Origin: CAZBBC01 sp964489835
GTDB taxonomy: Bacteria > Calditrichota > Calditrichia > JAJRVZ01
Reading direction: 5' to 3'
Length of the DNA: 64,000 bases
NCBI GenBank assembly: GCA_964489835.1
Contig: CAZBBC010000001.1
Span: 62,001-126,000 of the forward strand
Of this stretch, positions 8,885 to 17,986 are shown piece after piece. Below the pieces are notes generated by a model that did no database searches, was not told the DNA's origin, and saw nothing but the letters and a program-made list of their open reading frames with translations. The first letter of the stretch is position 1. Each line of letters opens with the position of its first letter. A program made the position numbers and the translations under genes.

Positions 8885-9724
8885 TTAATCTAGAAATCGG
8901 TCAAACCAGTTCTCGGTTAAATCAAATACAATTTCCAACGGTGTCGTCATAGATTCCATAGGATGCTGTGCACCAAAAGTATGAGTTGCGCCCTCGATGA
9001 GCATTAATTCTTTTTCAGGTGTCTCCAAATGATCATAAATTTCCTGTGCTTCTCTGACAGGTACAGCCTCATCATTCTGTCCGTGAATGATCAGTGTTGG
9101 AATTTCTATATTCTTGGCGGCGGAAAAGATATTCAGTTTTTTATGGTTTCTCTGAATATCGTTTAATAGTTCTTTACCGATACGCATAATTTGCCGGGTG
9201 CGCTTATTTTCGATCTCAAGATATCCCCTTTTTTCCCATAGGGAGATTTCTTCTTCTGAATATCGCTCAATACTGGCAATGGCAGACCAGGTTACAAGCG
9301 CTTTAATTCGTGGATCCGTCTGGGTATACAATATTGAGATGCCTCCTCCCCTGCTGTAACCAATAAGTCCAATTTGTTCTGGATTAACCAGGCCCTTTCC
9401 AATGGATTTGCTGGCAACAGCATCAACAACACATTTAAGATCGCTCAATTCATGTGTATATGAATTTTTTTCAAATAGGTCCAGCTCGGTAAAATTATAC
9501 AAATTTGCTCCGATTCCGTTCCGTGAAAAGTTAAATGTTAGAGAAATATATCCGGCATAAGCAAGTGATTCGGCTAAGACAGGGAAAAATGCCCAGTCTT
9601 TAAATCCTTTAAATCCGTGACAGATAATAATCATCGGGGCGTTTTTAACATCCTCACGGTAATGAATCTCTGTGCGAATAATTTCAGAATCCGGATTCAC
9701 TAGAGAAAAATTTTTACGTATCAT
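8885..9724 (-). CDS. Alpha/beta hydrolase (serine hydrolase)
   Basis: The 279 residues have a full catalytic triad: nucleophile Ser124 in GYSRGGG, acid Asp218 in IIHGQNDEAVP, and His248 in EGATHTFG. The oxyanion region is IICHGFKGFKDWAFF (33-47). The FKGF...FNFSRNG features resemble the dienelactone-hydrolase/prolyl-oligopeptidase-like esterases found in many FCB and Firmicutes genomes. It has no signal peptide and is probably cytosolic. A short upstream leader carries a GGAG-type site. The substrate is unknown; an esterase or peptidase-like acyl hydrolase is likely. Confidence 0.85.
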   Translation of the reverse strand: MIRKNFSLVNPDSEIIRTEIHYREDVKNAPMIIICHGFKGFKDWAFFPVLAESLAYAGYISLTFNFSRNGIGANLYNFTELDLFEKNSYTHELSDLKCVVDAVASKSIGKGLVNPEQIGLIGYSRGGGISILYTQTDPRIKALVTWSAIASIERYSEEEISLWEKRGYLEIENKRTRQIMRIGKELLNDIQRNHKKLNIFSAAKNIEIPTLIIHGQNDEAVPVREAQEIYDHLETPEKELMLIEGATHTFGAQHPMESMTTPLEIVFDLTENWFDRFLD

Positions 9725-9941
9725 AAATATGAAACTCTCCTTTTGGAATTTATTAACAATTTAATTTTAAGATAAAACGTGTGAAGAAAAGGATAGGGTT
9801 GAATCATAGGCCATAGAAAGAAAGATAATAACGTAGATACGATTTTACATATTTTACAACAAATAATATTACGAAAATAGTCTATTAATAGATAATTGAC
9901 AAAAAATAATGCGATTTCCGCAGATTCTTAAATGGAAAAAA

Positions 9942-10277
9942 CTATAAACGACTGACAAATTTCGCCAGATCTGTCAGGGTTGGATCCTTGATGAGAGAAA
10001 AAGCGGGCATATTATCCCGGCCGTTCTGAATTATATCTTTTATTTCTTCTACAGTCCGGCCATTGTTTTGAATACTGGGTTTGTCTCCAAATCCCTCGCC
10101 ACTAGCCCCATGACAACGTGCACAATTATTTTTGTAAACAGCCGTAATTGCGGGTGAAGTCTCTCCCTGTTTTTCAATTGTTCCCGAGCCGGTTATTGTT
10201 TTTACCTGATATATAATTAAAACGAAGGCAGCAGCTGCAATTACAACAACAAAAAAGATCAATGGTGTTTTTTTCAT
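9942..10277 (-). CDS. Small membrane-anchored class I cytochrome c
   Basis: This 111-residue protein has an N-terminal hydrophobic anchor or uncleaved signal (about 5-24), then a single haem c motif CARCH (Cys52, Cys55, His56) and a candidate axial Met90 in NMPAF. The HGASGEGFGDKP loop and TLTDLAKFVSRL helix are typical of c5/c6-like mini cytochromes. It would act on the periplasmic side as an electron carrier. No oxidase or reductase gene is adjacent, so its partner is unknown. It lies upstream of the alpha/beta hydrolase on the minus strand, 217 bases away, with nothing recognisable between. Confidence 0.9.
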   Translation of the reverse strand: MKKTPLIFFVVVIAAAAFVLIIYQVKTITGSGTIEKQGETSPAITAVYKNNCARCHGASGEGFGDKPSIQNNGRTVEEIKDIIQNGRDNMPAFSLIKDPTLTDLAKFVSRL

Positions 10278-10450
10278 AACGATGTCCTCTTCATTCTGCG
10301 GAATTAAGGTTATTTTTTAGTTCCAAATGAAAACAGTGAAAACTATCACCAAAGGTTTTTTTAACGAGAGTTATCTGGAAATTTTGTTGTTAATAAATTT
10401 GTCGGATGATAACTAACATTACAAAAATAGAGTAAAAAGGGCAACATATT

Positions 10451-10915
10451 TTATCTCAAACCCTTTAAATCATTTAACAAATCTGCTGCATGCAATTTTA
10501 CATTTACCTTTGGGTAAACTTTTGTGATTATACCAACCGGATCAATTAAATAGGTTGAACGAATAATGCCCATAAAGGATTTTCCATAAAGGGATTTTTG
10601 TTTCCATACATCATATTTTTCGCATACTTCGCCTGATTCATCGCTCAGCAATAAAAAGGGTAACTGATACTTTTCTGAAAATTTTTTATGACGCATGGCA
10701 CTATCTTTACTAATGCCAAGGATAACGGTATCCATCATTTGAAAGTTTGGGAAGTCATCACGAAAATTACAGGCTTCCGTTGTACATCCCGGTGTCATAT
10801 CTTTTGGATAAAAATAGATAATCACCCACTTTCCGCGATAATCACCCAGGGAGTGCTTATTACCTTCCTGGTCAGTAAGTGAAAAATCCGGGGCCATAGT
10901 ACCCTGTTCTAACAT
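10451..10915 (-). CDS. bcp: Thioredoxin-dependent thiol peroxidase (bacterioferritin comigratory protein type)
   Basis: This peroxiredoxin reduces hydrogen peroxide and organic hydroperoxides in the cytosol at the expense of thioredoxin. The 154 residues match Bcp/PrxQ. The motif YFYPKDMTPGCTTEACNFRD contains the peroxidatic Cys44 and the resolving Cys49, the intrahelical pair typical of PrxQ. The C-terminal STYLIDPVGII segment is also standard. It is monocistronic. A 9-bp inverted repeat about 80-110 bases upstream of its start might be regulatory. Confidence 0.95.
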   Translation of the reverse strand: MLEQGTMAPDFSLTDQEGNKHSLGDYRGKWVIIYFYPKDMTPGCTTEACNFRDDFPNFQMMDTVILGISKDSAMRHKKFSEKYQLPFLLLSDESGEVCEKYDVWKQKSLYGKSFMGIIRSTYLIDPVGIITKVYPKVNVKLHAADLLNDLKGLR

Positions 10916-10997
10916 GTAATAATCCTCCTGCTTATAATTTCATAAAACATGTAATTTATTATATGGGTATAAAATTATGCAACATAAGAATTCCCGA

Positions 10998-11025
10998 AAA
11001 CCATATGGTCTTCACAATATGGTTT
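10998..11025. promoter_or_regulatory. 9-bp perfect inverted repeat upstream of bcp
   Basis: AAACCATAT (10998-11006) and ATATGGTTT (11017-11025) form a perfect inverted repeat with a 10-nt spacer, in the 372-base gap between the divergent bcp and LVIVD-repeat genes. It could be an operator or a structured leader. The rest of the gap is AT-rich (A-runs around 11100-11115) and shows no gene or known riboswitch to me. Confidence 0.35.
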
Positions 11026-11287
11026 ATAGTGATTATTTGAAAACAATCATCCATCAGCACCTGTTATAATGCAAAATTCTTGAGGTTAAATAACAAAAGC
11101 AAAAAAAAATAAAAAAACTCAACTTTTCTCTCAAAACAATGATAATAGGATATATACTTATGCTTCCCCAATCTAGTAGGTAAAACCTTGCTTTTTTAGA
11201 GGTTGTGGTTTAAATTAAAATTCATTTAACTATATATAAATTCAATTAGTTGCATCCGGTAACCACCATTTTATAGTGGAGTATAAT

Positions 11288-14200
11288 ATGAAAAAGTTTG
11301 ACCATTTCTATGCAAACGTAATGGTTTTTATCATCGCAATGGTCCTTCTTAATTCCTCTATGGCAATGGCGCAGAGAGCAAGCGCCGAATTTATTTCTTC
11401 GATTCTACCAACCCATTTGGAAACCGGCCAGGAAATTAAAGATGGCATTCAGAACGTTTCTTATAGTGATAATGTTTTATATGTCGTTAACATTTGGGCA
11501 GGTATACAGGTTGTTGATGTTTCGGACAAGGCAAATCCTAAAGAAATCGGAAAATATCAGAATGAACATCGCGCTCATAATTTTTATATACAAGGTAACT
11601 ATGGCTATCTATCCGACGAACTTGAGGGGGTTCAAATACTTGATATTTCCAACCCGCGAGCAATTACCCGGGTGGGAAGAATAGAAACTACCGGCAATGC
11701 GTTTTGGGTAGTTGCTGACCTTCCCTATGTGTATGTTGCTGAGGAAGAGAATGGTGTGGTTGTTTATGATGTAACGAATATGTCCAGTCCCCAGGTTCTT
11801 GGAAAATATGATACCCCCGGCTGGGCGTGGGAATTAATCCTCAGCGAAAATATTGTCTATGTTGCTGATAAATCCGGCGGATTGCAGATTTTAGATTTTT
11901 CTGATAAAAATAATCCGGTTCGGATAGGTCAATTTCTCGGACCTAAAAATGCCCGTTCTATTTCACTGGAAGATAATTTAATTTTTATGGCAGATGGTGC
12001 GGAATGTGTATGTATCATCGACGTGAGTAATCCAAAATTTCCTGCTCTTATAAATAAAATGAGTGTGGATGGATATATTGCCGACGTTTTTAAATCTGGA
12101 AAAAATTTATTTATGGCCAATGAAACACAGCAGAGTATGGAAATTCTTGATGTCTCATCCCTTCCCAACCTGATACCGGGGGGCAGTTATCAGGCAGAAG
12201 ATAAGATATATGGTCTGTGGAAGGAAGATGTGTATGTCTTTGTTGCGGCAAACAGTAAGACATTAATTTTACGTTATAATAGTCCTCCAAAGTTGGCAGT
12301 TATTGAGGATCGCGTTCACAATGAGCAGGAAGCTGTGACAATAACCGCGGAGGCCTTTGATCCCGACGGGGATGTACTCTTTTTTGAAGTTGAAAATCTT
12401 CCTGAAGGCGCTGTTTTTGACAGTTTAAATGGTACCCTGACCTGGATACCCACTTTTGAACAATCAGGCGTCTATACCGACATAACTATACGTGTTGTCG
12501 AATTTACTGACAGTCGATTGACGGATGAAAAGCACTTTACCATTACAATTAATCATGTTAACCGTCCGCCCTCTTTACCTGAAGTTGAAGACCAAAGAGT
12601 TAATGAAAATGATATCCTTACGTTTGAAATTGCCGAGGGTTCAGATGAGGATAAAGAAGATCTCGGACAGCTGGTTTACTCAGTTGAAAACCTTCCGGAA
12701 GGTGCTTCCTTTGATCCGCTAAAGCGTGTATTTTCGTGGAAACCCACCTATGAACAATCAGGAATTTATTCTCTTGATTTTGTTGTTTCCGATCAGGCCG
12801 GAGGTATTGATCGTGATGCCTGCACCATTACGGTCAGTCATGTGGATCGTAAACCGGTAATTCAGGCCATTGCTCCTATAACCATCAATGAAAATGAATT
12901 ATTGGAATTTACAGTTAAGGGTCAGGATCCAGACAAGGAAGACCAAAAGGCCATATCATTCAGGGTTATTGGTCTCCCTGAAGGCGCCACTTTCTCAACA
13001 AAAGACAATAAAGTATCCTGGACACCCAGTTATGATCAATCGGGAACGTATGAAAACTTAACTTTTATAATGAAAGCCGGAAATTTATCTGATACGACAG
13101 TTACCAGTATAACTGTCCGACATATAAACAGACCCCCGGTAATGTACGATATCGCCGGACAAACGGTTGAAGAAAATAAAACACTAAGATTTGATATTGG
13201 CGGAGCTGATCCCGACACAGAAGATCAGGGAAAACTGATATATTCAGCCTCGAATCTTCCCGAAGGCGCAGCTTTTCATCCTGATTCCATGTTTTTTTCC
13301 TGGATACCCACCTATGAACAATCGGGTACTTATGACAATGTGGTCTTTACCGTCACCGATCCATCGGGCCTTAAAGCTACCAGAACAACGACCATAAAAG
13401 TTAATCATGTTAATCGACCGCCGGTTCTCAATCAGCCACCAGTGCAAACTGTTGATGAAAATTCACCATTGACATTTAATTTAGAAGGAAATGATCCCGA
13501 TAAAGAAGATCAAAACAGCCTTAAATATAGTGCAAAAAAATTACCAGAAGGTGCTGCTCTTGAGGGAACCAGGTTCAGCTGGATACCTACATTTGAACAG
13601 TCCGGGGATTATACCGTAGACTTTACTTTAAGCGATGGCCAGCAATCGGATACGAAATCTGTAAAAATAACCGTAAATCATATAAATCGTATGCCAGCGA
13701 TCGAACCAATAGAGCCACAGGTTGTAGATGAAAATAAGCCGCTTCAAATAAAAGTTATTGGGACAGATCCGGACAAAGAGGATACCGGGAAGTGGACTCT
13801 CGCGGCAAATCAACTCCCGGAAGGGGCGGTTTTTTCTCCTCAATCTGCTATGTTTTCGTGGACCCCGACGTTTGAGCAATCCGGTACATATTCAGTGACT
13901 TTCACTAATACAGATGAAAAGGGTCTGACAGCAACCCAAGAGGCGAAAATCACGGTTAACCATATTAATCGTATCCCCGTTTTTAATCCTATATCGCCCT
14001 TAACTGTAGATGAAAATACGCCTGTAAATTTTGTTGTGCCAGCCGGTGAGGATCCGGATATTGAAGATGCACAGAAATTGACATACACGGTTCAGAATTT
14101 GCCGGAAGGAGCAACCTTCGATCCGGTAACCCGCACCCTAAACTGGACCCCAACCTATGATCAGTCAGGAATATATGAAATTCCGATTTTGCTGACAGAT

Positions 14201-15406
14201 GGTGAATTTAATGTAACACAGATCATCTCCATATCAGTAACTCATGTCAATCGTGCACCAACGCTGCCCGATATCCCTGATCAAACCGTCGATGAAAACC
14301 AGGTGTTTAATTATACTGTTCAATTCAACGATCCTGATAAGGAAGATGAGGGAAAACTAAAACTGAGTGCGTCTAATTTGCCGGAGGGAATGACTTTTAA
14401 TAGCGCTAGCGGTGTTTTACAATGGACACCAACATACAATCAGGCGGGAACCTATCCAGGTCTTCAACTGATGGTACAGGATGCTGCCGGATTAAAAGCG
14501 GAGAAATCTTTTACGGTAACAGTGACAAATGTTAACCGTTCCCCCCAATTAACGTCGGTTCCTAATCAAACGGTATTGGAAAACGCGGTACTGTCTGTCA
14601 CATTGCAAGGAACAGATCCTGATGAAGAAGACATTGGCAAACTACAATATTCCGCTGAAAATCTACCCAGTGGAGCAATCCTTGATCCGATAGCAGGTAC
14701 TTTAAATTGGACACCTAATTACACCCAGGCCGGTTCCTATGACTTAAAAGTGAAGGTTACCGATACCGGCGGATTAACAGCAGAAACCTCTGTCTTGGCT
14801 GAAGTTATGGATGTGAACCGCTCACCACAGATTCAATCGGTTGAGGCAAAAACAGTGAAAGAAGGGGCCGCGTTGACCTTCGCTTTATCGGCAAGCGATG
14901 AAGATACAGACAACACACTTACCTTTAGTATTGATAATCTTCCGGCCGGGGCAAATCTGAATCCTGATAATGGAAATTTTTCATGGACCCCTGATTTTGA
15001 TCAGGCGGGAGATTATACCCTGTCGGCCAAAGTTTCTGATAAAACCGCAGAAAGTACTACAACAATATCAATTATAGTAAATAATATCAACCGGGTACCG
15101 GTGATAGAGGGAGATGTTTCCATCAGTGTAACCGTTGGTGAAAATGCTGAATTCAGTTTTTCTGCCTCAGATCCTGATGGCGATAATCTTACTTTTACTG
15201 CCACTGATATACCAGAAGGAGCTCGCCTGGATCCTGGAAGTGGAAAGATCAGTTGGACACCATCGGAAGATCAGATCGGAAATTTTTCATTTACCGTAAC
15301 AGTATCAGATGGTGTTGATAATGCGGAGGCAACGGGTCGTATAACTGTAAACCCCAAGCCTGCGATTCAGGATCAAACACCGGCTGATTCTATAAAGCAG
15401 AACTAA
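11288..15406 (+). CDS. Giant secreted LVIVD beta-propeller / Ig-like repeat protein
   Basis: I start at the ATG at 11288, with GTGGAG just upstream, giving a signal peptide ending MAMAQ. The 1372-residue protein then has about 290 residues of LVIVD repeats (for example GIQVVDVSDKANPKEIGKY and GVQILDISNPRAITRVG), which form a beta-propeller. Eleven tandem modules of about 90-100 residues follow. Each has an NRPP.-type linker, a DPDxED calcium-binding-like loop, LPEGA.F and a W.P.(Y/F).QSG core: the putative Ig (He_PIG/cadherin-like) family. No C-terminal sorting domain, LPXTG or membrane anchor is visible; the last residues are polar. It is likely a surface or extracellular adhesin or matrix protein. 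The module copies are similar but not identical. Confidence 0.85.
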   Translation: MKKFDHFYANVMVFIIAMVLLNSSMAMAQRASAEFISSILPTHLETGQEIKDGIQNVSYSDNVLYVVNIWAGIQVVDVSDKANPKEIGKYQNEHRAHNFYIQGNYGYLSDELEGVQILDISNPRAITRVGRIETTGNAFWVVADLPYVYVAEEENGVVVYDVTNMSSPQVLGKYDTPGWAWELILSENIVYVADKSGGLQILDFSDKNNPVRIGQFLGPKNARSISLEDNLIFMADGAECVCIIDVSNPKFPALINKMSVDGYIADVFKSGKNLFMANETQQSMEILDVSSLPNLIPGGSYQAEDKIYGLWKEDVYVFVAANSKTLILRYNSPPKLAVIEDRVHNEQEAVTITAEAFDPDGDVLFFEVENLPEGAVFDSLNGTLTWIPTFEQSGVYTDITIRVVEFTDSRLTDEKHFTITINHVNRPPSLPEVEDQRVNENDILTFEIAEGSDEDKEDLGQLVYSVENLPEGASFDPLKRVFSWKPTYEQSGIYSLDFVVSDQAGGIDRDACTITVSHVDRKPVIQAIAPITINENELLEFTVKGQDPDKEDQKAISFRVIGLPEGATFSTKDNKVSWTPSYDQSGTYENLTFIMKAGNLSDTTVTSITVRHINRPPVMYDIAGQTVEENKTLRFDIGGADPDTEDQGKLIYSASNLPEGAAFHPDSMFFSWIPTYEQSGTYDNVVFTVTDPSGLKATRTTTIKVNHVNRPPVLNQPPVQTVDENSPLTFNLEGNDPDKEDQNSLKYSAKKLPEGAALEGTRFSWIPTFEQSGDYTVDFTLSDGQQSDTKSVKITVNHINRMPAIEPIEPQVVDENKPLQIKVIGTDPDKEDTGKWTLAANQLPEGAVFSPQSAMFSWTPTFEQSGTYSVTFTNTDEKGLTATQEAKITVNHINRIPVFNPISPLTVDENTPVNFVVPAGEDPDIEDAQKLTYTVQNLPEGATFDPVTRTLNWTPTYDQSGIYEIPILLTDGEFNVTQIISISVTHVNRAPTLPDIPDQTVDENQVFNYTVQFNDPDKEDEGKLKLSASNLPEGMTFNSASGVLQWTPTYNQAGTYPGLQLMVQDAAGLKAEKSFTVTVTNVNRSPQLTSVPNQTVLENAVLSVTLQGTDPDEEDIGKLQYSAENLPSGAILDPIAGTLNWTPNYTQAGSYDLKVKVTDTGGLTAETSVLAEVMDVNRSPQIQSVEAKTVKEGAALTFALSASDEDTDNTLTFSIDNLPAGANLNPDNGNFSWTPDFDQAGDYTLSAKVSDKTAESTTTISIIVNNINRVPVIEGDVSISVTVGENAEFSFSASDPDGDNLTFTATDIPEGARLDPGSGKISWTPSEDQIGNFSFTVTVSDGVDNAEATGRITVNPKPAIQDQTPADSIKQN

Positions 15407-15431
15407 CCGTTGACCACCGAATTTGATTTTG

Positions 15432-16052
15432 ATGATGCGTATCCTTCAAAGTATAAAAAAACGGTCAAAAAACTATTTCTTATCCGGCATATTGGTCGTT
15501 GTTCCAATTGTCATTACTATTTTTGTTTTAAAGGCGATTTTCACCTTTCTGGATGAGTTGCTGTTACCCTATTTAAGACCGCAACTCGGATATTGGGTGC
15601 CCGGCATTGGTATTATTATCATGTTGGTCGGTATATATCTGGTCGGTATTTTTGTAACCAATTTTCTTGGTAAAAAATTTATCAATCTCGGGGAAAGAAT
15701 TGTACTAAAAATTCCCATTGCCAAGTCTATTTACGGATCTGTTAAGCAGATATTAGAAACATTTTCTTTTAAGACAGATCAATCAGGTAAAAAAGTTGTA
15801 ATGGTAGAATATCCGAAAGAAAATGTATGGTCGATTGGATTGGTTAATGGAGAAATAACTCATCCTGAAAGTAAAGAAAAATTATATAATATCCTTATAA
15901 TTGCCGCCATTAACCCCGCTTCTGGTTTTTTTATTCTTGTTCCTCAAGCTAATATACTGCATCTGAATATTACAGTAGAGGAAGCTATGAAATGGATTGT
16001 CTCCGGTGGCATTGTTACACCCGATCAGTTCAAGCTCTCGCGAAACGTATAA
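15432..16052 (+). CDS. DUF502 family membrane protein
   Basis: This is a DUF502 protein of about 206 residues with two N-terminal transmembrane segments (about 15-37 and 55-80) followed by a soluble domain. Typical family features are the early FLSGILVVVPIVIT segment, the IPIAKSIYGSVKQ helix and VVMVEYPKENVWSIGLVNGE. Function is unknown across the family; these are inner-membrane proteins found in many Gram-negatives. In-frame codons TTG 15423, ATG 15432 and ATG 15435 could all start it; none has a strong Shine-Dalgarno, and I chose the first ATG. It begins 25 bases after the giant repeat protein, so co-transcription is possible. Confidence 0.85.
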   Translation: MMRILQSIKKRSKNYFLSGILVVVPIVITIFVLKAIFTFLDELLLPYLRPQLGYWVPGIGIIIMLVGIYLVGIFVTNFLGKKFINLGERIVLKIPIAKSIYGSVKQILETFSFKTDQSGKKVVMVEYPKENVWSIGLVNGEITHPESKEKLYNILIIAAINPASGFFILVPQANILHLNITVEEAMKWIVSGGIVTPDQFKLSRNV

Positions 16053-16125
16053 AATGATAAATAAGGTTAAATCAATTATATTTTCGGCATTCTCTCCCAA
16101 GAATACCCGGAAGAATCTTTAATTG

Positions 16126-16539
16126 TTATTTTTTACCGCCCTGTTTATTTTGTTTCTGTTCTCCGCCTTTTTGGGCCTGATTTTCCAGGGGTCCCCCTCC
16201 TCTTTGCTCCTGCCGGACATTATTTTCCTGTTCTTGCTTTTCAATAGTATTCTGTAAATTATCGTTAATGCCATCGCCATCCAAATCGACAAAACGTTGT
16301 CTTTTTTTATTTTCTTTTAATTTTTGCCAATCCGAATCTAACCCATTAGGAATTCCATCGCCATCATGATCAGGGGCATTATCATTATATCCATCCCCGT
16401 TTTTATCTATAAATTGCTGTTCACCTGATTTAATATTAGTATTCTTGTCTGTTCTGGTGGTATCCTGGGCCAGGAGGCCGTGGAAAGGAAAACTCATCAT
16501 CATAATGATAGATATAAATAGTAGCGTTTCTTTTTTCAT
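16126..16539 (-). CDS. Secreted protein with DxDxDG (TSP3/calcium-type) repeats, paralogue B
   Basis: The 137-residue protein has a signal peptide (cleavage near LLA-QDT). It then has repeated acidic loops DKNGDGYNDNAPDHDGDG and DLDGDGINDN, resembling thrombospondin type 3 or dockerin/EF-hand-like calcium loops, and a Gln/Gly/Lys-rich low-complexity tail. It shares the core DGYNDNAPDHDGDGIPNGLD with the protein at 19506-20234, so the two are paralogues. It starts 24 bases after the stop of the NtrC-type regulator, so it is the last gene of the barrel-regulator operon. Calcium binding is inferred from loop residues; the function is unknown. Confidence 0.8.
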   Translation of the reverse strand: MKKETLLFISIIMMMSFPFHGLLAQDTTRTDKNTNIKSGEQQFIDKNGDGYNDNAPDHDGDGIPNGLDSDWQKLKENKKRQRFVDLDGDGINDNLQNTIEKQEQENNVRQEQRGGGPLENQAQKGGEQKQNKQGGKK

Positions 16540-16563
16540 TTTTAACCCTTTTATACTTTTAAG

Positions 16564-17943
16564 TTACTGACGTTTAGTATTAATTATATTCATTTTTTGC
16601 ATTCGGGAGCGTAAATGTCGTTCAGAAATACCTAATAATTTTGCGGCTTGGCTTTGATTGCCCTTTTTTAATTCCAAGGCTTCATCAATCATTGTATTTT
16701 CAAAAGCGGCAACTTTTTCGATATAAGAATCTGTGAAATCATGGGGATCTAAAATCGCCCGCTCGGTGGATATTGATAATCCGGCCGGTAGATCATTGGT
16801 TGTGATCATGGTTTCTCGTGACATGACGATGGCACGTTCGATGATGTTTTCCAATTCGCGAATATTACCCGGAAAATGATAGCGCATCAGGTAATCCTGT
16901 CCCTCCTTACTGATACCACTGATATTTTTTCCGTTTTCCTTTGAATATTTGTCAAGAAAAAAACGGATCAGGATAGGAATATCTGATTTTCGTTCACGTA
17001 ACGGAGGTAAATTGATGGTAACGACATTGATCCGGTAAAACAGATCTTCACGAAAACGTCCCTCTTTGATCATCTGTATAAGATTTCTATTGGTAGCAGT
17101 AATTACACGTACATCTACTTTCAGGGTTTTTGCGCCTCCGACTCTTTCAAATTCTCCGAATTGCAGAGCACGTAATAATTTTACCTGAGTCTGAAGTGGA
17201 ATGTCTCCTATTTCATCGATAAAAAGAGTGCCACCATCGGCTTGCTCAAATCTACCAGCACGTTGTGATATCGCACCGGTGAAAGATCCTTTTTCATGTC
17301 CGAAAAGTTCACTTTCAAGTAAATTCTCAGAAAGAGCGGCACAATTTACAGTAATAAGTGGCTTATCTCTTCTGTCACTGCCGTAATGAATCGCTTTGGC
17401 TATCAGTTCTTTTCCTGTACCACTTTCACCACAGATAAGTGCGGTTGCTTTGCTTTTTGCAACACGACCGGCAGTATTCAGAACCTCTTCCATTTCTCCG
17501 CTCTGGGAAATAATGGCGTCAAATTTGTATTTTTCTTTGAGTTGTTCCTTTAGTAATTTATTCTCAGAAACAAGGTAGCGATGATCTTTTGCTTTCCTGA
17601 CAAGAATCTCTAATTCATCCAGGTCCACGGGTTTTGATAAATAATCAAAAGCTCCTTCTTTCATAACCTGAACAGCATCACCTGTATCGCTGAATGCAGT
17701 AATAACAACCACTGGAATTTCCGGATTGAAACGTTTGATCTGCTGCACGACTTCCAAACCATTCATTTCAGACATCCGGAAATCAGTTAAAACCAGATCA
17801 ATATTTCCACTATAAATAATAGAAAGACCTTCAGCGCCTGAATTTGCAGACAATACTGTATAATTGCGGCGTTTTAAAAAAGATTTAATTGAGGTGATTT
17901 GTGCTGGTTCGTCATCAATCAATAGTATACGAAAATCGTTCAT
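16564..17943 (-). CDS. Sigma-54-dependent NtrC-family response regulator
   Basis: The 459 residues comprise a receiver domain with phosphoacceptor Asp54 (LTDFRM) and Lys104 (SKP), then a AAA+ domain with Walker A GESGTGKE (172-179), a sigma-54 contact loop GSFTGA (219-224; consensus GAFTGA) and Walker B FIDEIGD. A Fis-type helix-turn-helix (NQSQAAKLLGISERHLRSR) closes the protein. It activates sigma-54 promoters by ATP-driven remodelling. It lies in an operon between the outer-membrane barrel gene (43-base gap) and a DxDxDG protein (24-base gap). Two sigma-54 promoters with paired upstream sites are found in this cluster, and the histidine kinase at 20527-22560 is the likely partner. Confidence 0.95.
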   Translation of the reverse strand: MNDFRILLIDDEPAQITSIKSFLKRRNYTVLSANSGAEGLSIIYSGNIDLVLTDFRMSEMNGLEVVQQIKRFNPEIPVVVITAFSDTGDAVQVMKEGAFDYLSKPVDLDELEILVRKAKDHRYLVSENKLLKEQLKEKYKFDAIISQSGEMEEVLNTAGRVAKSKATALICGESGTGKELIAKAIHYGSDRRDKPLITVNCAALSENLLESELFGHEKGSFTGAISQRAGRFEQADGGTLFIDEIGDIPLQTQVKLLRALQFGEFERVGGAKTLKVDVRVITATNRNLIQMIKEGRFREDLFYRINVVTINLPPLRERKSDIPILIRFFLDKYSKENGKNISGISKEGQDYLMRYHFPGNIRELENIIERAIVMSRETMITTNDLPAGLSISTERAILDPHDFTDSYIEKVAAFENTMIDEALELKKGNQSQAAKLLGISERHLRSRMQKMNIINTKRQ

Positions 17944-17986
17944 TCCTGATACCCCTCTCTATTGGATATTAATGGCCTCGTTAATC

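Noticed and set aside
17264..17290. GSFTGA loop as a defect in the sigma-54 activator
   Set aside because: Ala-to-Ser at this position occurs in natural activators; all other motifs are intact.
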